A DNA stretch of 20,521 nucleotides from CAYJFK01 sp964369475. GTDB lineage: Bacteria > Bacillota > Clostridia > Oscillospirales > Feifaniaceae. The notes beneath the pieces were generated by a model. That model was not told the origin of the DNA and did not search any database. It was given only the letters and a program-made list of their open reading frames with translations. Where the stretch lies: assembly GCA_964369475.1 (NCBI GenBank), contig CAYJFK010000044.1, positions 1 to 20,521 of the forward strand, in the 5' to 3' direction. Shown one piece after another: positions 15,646 through 20,521 of the stretch; within the stretch, counting starts at the first letter, position 1; each line of letters starts with the position of its first letter. The translations under genes and the position numbers were made by a program.

Positions 15646-15719
15646 ATTTCGATAAGGTACTGCAATGTGGTGTCGCATAGGTGCGTGTGATGGGGATTTC
15701 GATAGATGTTGCAACGGGG
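15646..15719. repeat. Imperfect direct repeats before pckG
   Basis: ATTTCGATA occurs at 15646-15654 and 15696-15704, each followed after 5-6 bases by TGCAA (15661-15665; 15710-15714). The pair is 50 bp apart in the gap between rsmA and pckG. On the pckG coding strand each reads TTGCA-N5/6-TATCGAAAT. They may bind a regulator of pckG, but could also be chance. Confidence 0.4.
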
Positions 15720-15723
15720 ACTG

Positions 15724-16545
15724 CTAAAAATGGTTTTTGCTACTGTATATATCGGATAATACCACCCAGTCGGCAAGCGTTAAACGCTCGGCACGAAGGG
15801 AGGCAAAATCGCCACATAGGGAAGGGTCGTATCCTGACGCTTTGAGTGCGTTGGATAGTGTTTTTCGCCGCATCGCAAAGCCTGCCTTTATAAGAGAAAA
15901 CATTAGTTTCTCGTCCAAAACATCGAATTGCGGCTTGCGTGGAGTTATCTTTATAACGGCCGAGTCTACCTTAGGTGCAGGCCAAAAGGAGGCGGCAGGC
16001 ACATCAAAGAGATACTCTGTATCTGCCCTCCAAGCAACGGCAAGCGTTATTGCGCCCGACTTAGAGCCGCCCGGAACTTCGCAAAGCCGCTCCGCAACTT
16101 CTTTTTGCACCATTACAGTTATCTGCTTAACAGGGGTTTCGAGCAGTTTCATTATAATAGGTGTCGTTATGTAATAGGGCAAATTTGCCGCAACTGCTAT
16201 ATCTGCCGTGTCAAAGCGTGTCGCAAGCAGCTCCTCTGTATCTATCTTCATAAAGTCGCCTTCGACTATTTCTACATTTGGGTAGGGCACTGTCTCCTTT
16301 AAAACGGGGAGAAGCGTTCTGTCGAGCTCGACCGCCACGACATTTTTTGCCCTCTTTGCAAGCTCTACTGTAAGACAGCCAAGACCGGGGCCTATTTCAA
16401 GAGCCGAGTAGCCCTGAGGTATTGTAAGCGCTATATTTTCGGGGACGGCCTCGTCTATAAGAAAGTTCTGCCCAAGCCCCTTTTTTGCCGAAATGCCGTG
16501 TTTTTTTCTTATTTTTGCTATTACGTCCATGTCGCAAAGATTCAT
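15724..16545 (-). CDS. rsmA: 16S rRNA dimethyladenosine transferase RsmA (KsgA)
   Basis: A 273-aa SAM-dependent methylase that dimethylates two adjacent adenines near the 3' end of 16S rRNA during small-subunit maturation. Motif I, EIGPGLGCLTVELA, spans about 50-63, and the catalytic NLPYY is at 121-125. The C-terminal helical domain is present and the length is standard. ATG with GCGAGG upstream; the ATG overlaps the cinA stop as ATGA, so translation is coupled. Loss or mutation of this gene typically gives kasugamycin resistance in other bacteria. Confidence 0.96.
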   Translation of the reverse strand: MNLCDMDVIAKIRKKHGISAKKGLGQNFLIDEAVPENIALTIPQGYSALEIGPGLGCLTVELAKRAKNVVAVELDRTLLPVLKETVPYPNVEIVEGDFMKIDTEELLATRFDTADIAVAANLPYYITTPIIMKLLETPVKQITVMVQKEVAERLCEVPGGSKSGAITLAVAWRADTEYLFDVPAASFWPAPKVDSAVIKITPRKPQFDVLDEKLMFSLIKAGFAMRRKTLSNALKASGYDPSLCGDFASLRAERLTLADWVVLSDIYSSKNHF

Positions 16546-17789
16546 TTTACACCTCGCATAACGTCGAGCAGATAAAGCCTTAGTTTATCAAGCGCTCTTG
16601 AAGTTGTAAGCCGCCTTAGCGTCTCCCTGTCGGCATATCTGCGTTTTGGTAGCTCAAAGACCCTTGTACCGATAGGGCCTGATACGGCACAAAAAACAGT
16701 GCCGACCTCCCCTTCGGGCAGATCATTAGGCCCCATAATACCTGTGACAGATAGAGAAATATCCGAGCCCGATAGCCTTAGCACCCCTTCTGCCATCTCG
16801 ATTGCAGTGGCGGCAGAGTATGCAGAGTGCCTGCCAAGGGTATCGTGCGAAACCCCGACAACTCCTTCTTTTATGCCGTTTGAATAGGAGACAATGCCAC
16901 ATTCAAAGACACCAGATGAACCCGAAACCGATGTAATGCGAGAGGCTATCATGCCGCCTGTGCAACTCTCGCAGAGCGAGACCTTAAGATTCGCCTCGCT
17001 CAGCATAGAGACAATGACACCCTCTAAATTTTCAACATCTACACCGTAAAGCATGTCGCCGAGTTCTGCTCTTATTTTCTCAACGACAGGCACTGTCATA
17101 TCATATGCTATCTCTTTTGTCTCGGCCCTTGCCGTAACACGGAGCATACACTCGCCCGAGCTTGCATATGGTGCTACTGTCGGATTTATACTCTCTTTTA
17201 GAAGATCGTATAGCCTTTCTTCAAGCGCGCTCTCCCCAATGCCGACTATACGGCAGTAACGAGAGACAAGAACGGCATCTTGCATCTTGGCAAGAAGGGG
17301 AGTTACATAGCTGTTCCAAATGTTTTTCATTTCACTCGGCACACCGGGCAGCATTATAACGCTCTTGCCCTCTTTTTCTATCATGCAAGAAGGGGCTGTA
17401 CCCCAGTCGTTTTGAATTATTGTAGCGCCCTTTGGAAAGTATGCCTGACGCTCGTTGTTTTTGGGGAAGGCACCACCCGAAAAGCGAGATTTTATTCCCT
17501 CTAATATACCCTCATGAAACTCCATTTCAAGCCCCATAACGGCGGCGGCTGTCTCCTTTGTCATATCGTCGTATGTTGGGCCGAGACCGCCCGTCATAAC
17601 AATTATATCGCTCCTTGAAAGTGCCGATTTAAGGGCATCTTCCAGCCGTGAGCTGTTGTCGCCAACAACAGTGTGACGATATACATTAATGCCGAGCTCC
17701 GAAAGCTTTTCGCTTAAAAATGTTGCATTGGTATTTGTCACATTGCCAAGTAGAAGCTCTGTGCCAACACATAAAATTTCAGCCGTCAC
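16542..17789 (-). CDS. cinA: CinA: MoaB-like domain plus nicotinamide-nucleotide amidase
   Basis: A 415-aa two-domain protein. The N-terminal half is MoaB/MogA-like with GGLGPTYDDMT at 67-77. The C-terminal half is a PncC-type amidohydrolase with CESCTGG at 273-279 (nucleophile Ser274) and VTGIMGP later. Proteins of this form act as nicotinamide mononucleotide deamidase and ADP-ribose pyrophosphatase in pyridine nucleotide recycling, and in some Gram-positives are tied to competence. The usual AESCTGG has Cys instead of Ala before Glu here, a mild change. GTG start overlaps the thiI stop by four bases (GTGA), with GGAGGG upstream. It is the third gene of the desulfurase operon. Confidence 0.95.
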   Translation of the reverse strand: MTAEILCVGTELLLGNVTNTNATFLSEKLSELGINVYRHTVVGDNSSRLEDALKSALSRSDIIVMTGGLGPTYDDMTKETAAAVMGLEMEFHEGILEGIKSRFSGGAFPKNNERQAYFPKGATIIQNDWGTAPSCMIEKEGKSVIMLPGVPSEMKNIWNSYVTPLLAKMQDAVLVSRYCRIVGIGESALEERLYDLLKESINPTVAPYASSGECMLRVTARAETKEIAYDMTVPVVEKIRAELGDMLYGVDVENLEGVIVSMLSEANLKVSLCESCTGGMIASRITSVSGSSGVFECGIVSYSNGIKEGVVGVSHDTLGRHSAYSAATAIEMAEGVLRLSGSDISLSVTGIMGPNDLPEGEVGTVFCAVSGPIGTRVFELPKRRYADRETLRRLTTSRALDKLRLYLLDVMRGVK

Positions 17790-19033
17790 TGTGCTCCCTC
17801 CGTCTTGCTAAAGGGAGTGCCCATATCGTCGACCCCCTTGCCAAAGCGGACAAAAGAGAGCTCTGTGCCCCGGGCGGCCTCCATAACAAGTGCCTCTACA
17901 TCAAAGCCTTGTTCTTGTTCTTCTATTTCGGCTATTGTTGGGTTTGTTTTGGGATGCTTTGGAGAAAATAGAGCGCAACAGTCCTCGTATGGCTCTATCG
18001 ACTTTTCAAATGTGCCAATCTTACGTGCAAGCTTTACAATGTCCTCCTTGTCACTGCCTATAAGCGGACGAAGAACCGGAATACCTGCAACCCCATCTGT
18101 CGCTGCAAGTCCGCCCAAAGTTTGGCTTGCGACCTGTCCCAAGCTCTCGCCTGTGATAAGTGCGCCCGAATCTGTTTTGCGAGCGATATATTCCGATATG
18201 CGCACCATCATGCGGCGCATAATAACTGTAAAATACTCGGGACGGCATGTGTCTCGAATTGTCTCTTGCACCTTTGTAAAGGGTACAATATAAAGGTCAA
18301 GATCGCCTGTATAGCGCCCCATAAGAGCCGCAAGCTCGACAACCTTTTGGCGAGCCATGGCGCTTGTATAAGGTGGGCTTTGAAAGTGCACACCGTCGAC
18401 ACGAAGCCCTCGCCTTGCCATAAGCCAGCCCGACACGGGCGAATCTATGCCACCCGACAGCATAAGTGTGCCCTTACCGCTCGTAGAGACAGGCAGACCG
18501 CCTGCCGCCTCGACAGAGCCTGCATGAATAAATGCGGCAAAATCTCGAATTTCGCATACAACAGTGACATCGGGGTTCTTAACATCTACCGTAAGATGCG
18601 GAAATTTCTCGAGCAAAAAGCCTCCAAGAGTTGCCGACAGTTCGGGCGACTTCATGTGAAAGGTCTTATCGGCTCTTTTGGACTCGACCTTAAATGTCCT
18701 CGCTCCCTTGAGCGCTCCCTCTAAATACAAAACTGCCTTTGCCTTTATATCGTCGAAATTTTTCTCGCAGAGCACAGCCCTTGCCGCCTTTGCAAAGCCG
18801 AAAACACGAAGCGACTGCTCCCAAGCACCTTCAATGGGTGACTCGAAAAAGCCCTCCTCGTCTTGACCGCCTTTTGGTGTTACATATACCGTAGACTGCA
18901 TAGAGCGCACATCAAAGCTGCCAACTCTGCTAAGCCTGTGACGTAAATTTTGCATTAAGACACGCTCGAACTTTGATTTGTTAAGCCCCTTTAAGGCAAT
19001 TTCGCCGTATTTTAATAGGATTATTTCCTGCAT
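17786..19033 (-). CDS. thiI: tRNA 4-thiouridine synthetase ThiI
   Basis: A 415-aa enzyme that adenylates U8 of tRNA and inserts sulfur to give 4-thiouridine. An N-terminal ferredoxin-like and THUMP region (about 60-170) binds the tRNA end, and the PP-loop pyrophosphatase motif SGGIDS is at 193-198. The C-terminal rhodanese domain of the E. coli protein (482 aa) is absent, as in Bacillus and most Firmicutes, where the adjacent desulfurase supplies sulfur directly. The disulfide-forming cysteine corresponds to one of the pair C352-C353 in YEDCCALFSPKHP. ATG with GAGGG upstream, 21 bases after the desulfurase gene. Confidence 0.96.
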   Translation of the reverse strand: MQEIILLKYGEIALKGLNKSKFERVLMQNLRHRLSRVGSFDVRSMQSTVYVTPKGGQDEEGFFESPIEGAWEQSLRVFGFAKAARAVLCEKNFDDIKAKAVLYLEGALKGARTFKVESKRADKTFHMKSPELSATLGGFLLEKFPHLTVDVKNPDVTVVCEIRDFAAFIHAGSVEAAGGLPVSTSGKGTLMLSGGIDSPVSGWLMARRGLRVDGVHFQSPPYTSAMARQKVVELAALMGRYTGDLDLYIVPFTKVQETIRDTCRPEYFTVIMRRMMVRISEYIARKTDSGALITGESLGQVASQTLGGLAATDGVAGIPVLRPLIGSDKEDIVKLARKIGTFEKSIEPYEDCCALFSPKHPKTNPTIAEIEEQEQGFDVEALVMEAARGTELSFVRFGKGVDDMGTPFSKTEGAQ

Positions 19034-19054
19034 ATTGACCCTCTTTTTTATCTA

Positions 19055-20167
19055 TTATTTATTGTTTATTATATCATAAACCGCATCGCAGAGCGCATCG
19101 GCATCTGCCTTTGTGCTGTCAAAACCAAAGGAGCATCTAATTGCACTGTCGAGAAGATCTTCCCCAAGCCCCATTGCAATGAGCACATGACTGTGGCGGC
19201 GCTTTTTTACCCCACAAGCAGAGCCTGTCGACAGGCAAATACCGAGCGTTGATAGCCTGTTCATGGTAGGTTGCGCCTTGTGTCCCACAAGGGAAAAGCT
19301 AATTATATGCGGCGCTGTAACCTTTGGCTCGTTTATAACAGCGCCTATCTCCAAAAGCCTGCCAAGGGTGTACTCTCTAAGCTCTCTCATGGAAGCTCTC
19401 TTTTGCTTGCCGTTGTCTGCGGCAGCTTCAACAGCCGCCGCAAAAGCGAGAATGCCCGGCATGTTTTCTGTGCCTGAGCGTATGCCGCCCTCTTGTCCAC
19501 CGCCGAAAACCGTTGGGGTAAGCGTTATGCCCTCTTTTATGTAAAGTGCGCCGACTCCCTTTGTGCCGCCTATCTTGTGTGCCGACAGCGTAAGAGCATC
19601 GCAGTGAAGCGCCTTTACCGAGAATGGTATCTTCATATATGCTTGCACCCCGTCTATATGAAAGAGCGCATTTGTATTTGCCTTTATATGAGCGCCTATT
19701 TTATCGAGCGGAAAAATAGCGCCTGTCTCGTTGTTTACCAGCATCATGGTTACAAGTGCTGTATCCTTGTCTATTACCTTAAAGGCCTCCTCTATATCGG
19801 GAGCACCGCCGACAGTAGGCAGATAGACAGCCTCGAACCCTCTGTTTTCAAGCTCTCTCACGGCATTTAAAACGGCAGGGTGCTCTGCATCTGTCGTTAC
19901 AATCTTGCGCCCTCGCCGCCTGTCGGCAAGACCGAAGATCGCCATGTTATCGCCCTCTGTGCCGCCCGAGGTAAAAATAACATTTTTACCCTCGCACCCA
20001 AGCGTCTTTGCAATTGTCTCCCTCGCCGCCTTTAGCTGTAAGCTTGCCCTCATGCCCATATCGTGAAGTGAGGAGGGGTTGCCGTATTCATTTGTCATGG
20101 CATTTACTGCGGCATCGACCGCCTCTTTGCAAACAGGCGTAGTCGCCGCATTGTCAAGGTAGTGCAT
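19055..20167 (-). CDS. Cysteine desulfurase (NifS/NifZ type)
   Basis: A 370-aa PLP enzyme that takes sulfur from cysteine as a persulfide, leaving alanine. Key residues are present: the PLP-stacking His96 (DAEHPA), Asn146 (NNETG), Asp172 (HIDGVQ), the PLP lysine in SAHKIGG (Lys198) and the persulfide cysteine in STGSACGVKKRRHSH (Cys318). The enzyme is in the same operon as thiI, as with nifZ-thiI in Bacillus, so it most likely serves tRNA thiolation rather than general Fe-S assembly; no iscU or sufU is in the window. ATG with AAAGGAGG upstream. It is the first gene of the operon ending with rsmA. Confidence 0.95.
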   Translation of the reverse strand: MHYLDNAATTPVCKEAVDAAVNAMTNEYGNPSSLHDMGMRASLQLKAARETIAKTLGCEGKNVIFTSGGTEGDNMAIFGLADRRRGRKIVTTDAEHPAVLNAVRELENRGFEAVYLPTVGGAPDIEEAFKVIDKDTALVTMMLVNNETGAIFPLDKIGAHIKANTNALFHIDGVQAYMKIPFSVKALHCDALTLSAHKIGGTKGVGALYIKEGITLTPTVFGGGQEGGIRSGTENMPGILAFAAAVEAAADNGKQKRASMRELREYTLGRLLEIGAVINEPKVTAPHIISFSLVGHKAQPTMNRLSTLGICLSTGSACGVKKRRHSHVLIAMGLGEDLLDSAIRCSFGFDSTKADADALCDAVYDIINNK

Positions 20168-20221
20168 GGTCTCCCTCCTTTGAAAAATTCTTTGTTATCG
20201 GAATATCAAAAATACGTAAAG

Positions 20222-20250
20222 ATTATAACATATTATAGCTTAATACACAA
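20222..20250 (-). promoter_or_regulatory. Promoter of the desulfurase-thiI-cinA-rsmA operon
   Basis: On the minus strand a perfect TATAAT (20222-20227) follows TTGTGT (20245-20250) at 17 bp; a second TATAAT lies within the spacer. The start near 20215 leaves a leader of about 47 bases. Confidence 0.65.
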
Positions 20251-20306
20251 CCCAAAGTATCTGTTATAAGTAAATTTTATAATGTAGTTATAGTATTAGG
20301 GTTAAA

Positions 20307-20387
20307 GTAAGAAGTGTGGTGGATAAGTAAGAAGTAATAGTGAATAAGTAAGAAGTGTGGTGAATAAGTAAGAAGTGTGGTGAAAAA
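20307..20387. repeat. Four tandem copies of a 20-bp repeat
   Basis: The unit GTAAGAAGTGTGGTGAATAA starts at 20307, 20327, 20348 and 20368. Copy 1 has one change (GGATAA), copy 2 is 21 bp and degenerate in its middle (AATAG for GTGG), copy 3 matches exactly, copy 4 ends in AAAAA. No ORF runs through it. It is a short non-coding minisatellite upstream of the desulfurase promoter. Confidence 0.85.
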
Positions 20388-20521
20388 TTGCTTAGGCAAT
20401 TTTGGATTTATAAAGTATGGGGGGCAAACATTTGTTTGCCCCCGCAGACTGGAGAAAAACCTAAAATCAAGCCCCTTCGGAAGGAGGGGGAGCGGCGAGG
20501 GGGCACCATCAGGGTGCCCCC
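20384..20521. other. Cluster of hairpins at the right edge
   Basis: The last 138 bases of the 354-base gene-free edge hold perfect inverted repeats: AAAATTGC/GCAATTTT (20384-20391 with 20396-20403), an 11-bp stem (20420-20430 with 20433-20443), the palindrome CCTTCGGAAGG (20474-20484), and a 9-bp stem (20499-20507 with 20513-20521) ending exactly at the window edge. None is followed by a U tract. They may end an upstream gene outside the window or be a dispersed palindromic element. Confidence 0.6.

Noticed and set aside
18122..18724. A 200-codon plus-strand ORF
   Set aside because: It lies fully antisense within thiI, has an unusual Cys/Arg/His-rich composition and no ribosome binding site; it is a shadow.
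20307..20387. A CRISPR array
   Set aside because: The 20-bp units are directly adjacent with no spacers, and no cas genes are present.

Overview
The window looks like chromosomal DNA of a Gram-positive anaerobe of the Firmicutes, most likely a Clostridia-type bacterium. The evidence is the CdaA-CdaR c-di-AMP pair, a solo NdoA/MazF almost identical in layout to the Bacillus protein, a lepA-hemW cluster, ThiI without a rhodanese domain next to a NifS-type desulfurase, strong AGGAGG ribosome binding sites, and frequent GTG/TTG starts. I see no rRNA, tRNA, CRISPR array, transposase, integrase or phage gene. Genus cannot be decided from the sequence.

Layout. From 6482 down to 79 on the minus strand runs a gene train: lepA, a glycine-zipper miniprotein, a small membrane-anchored protein, hemW, an MFS transporter overlapping hemW by 14 bp, a patatin-like lipase, and an RseC/MucC-like cysteine protein. 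The last two also have their own sigma-A-type promoters. From 6585 to 8203 lies a regulatory island: a short exported protein on the plus strand, a FadR/FCD-type GntR regulator on the minus strand, and a divergent 141-aa protein of unknown family. The gntR promoter carries three TGTATACA-like operators. From 8425 to 13665 the plus strand holds cdaA-cdaR, a structured non-coding stretch, a large FAD-dependent dehydrogenase, then orphan ndoA/mazF followed by a secreted protein, closed by a bidirectional terminator at 13714-13747. From 20167 down to 13826 on the minus strand lie a cysteine desulfurase, thiI, cinA and rsmA, tightly packed with two 4-bp stop/start overlaps, and then GTP-dependent PEP carboxykinase.

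How they work together. The desulfurase hands persulfide sulfur to ThiI for 4-thiouridine in tRNA. RsmA and LepA serve the ribosome. HemW is a heme chaperone. CdaA makes c-di-AMP under the influence of extracytoplasmic CdaR. PEPCK links oxaloacetate and PEP. Most of the window is core housekeeping. The parts I could not assign to a known system are the gntR/141-aa pair with its operators, the contiguous hairpin array at 10637-10787, the mazF leader with its secreted partner gene, the short exported ORF lying across the lepA promoter, and the 20-bp tandem repeats plus hairpins at the right edge.
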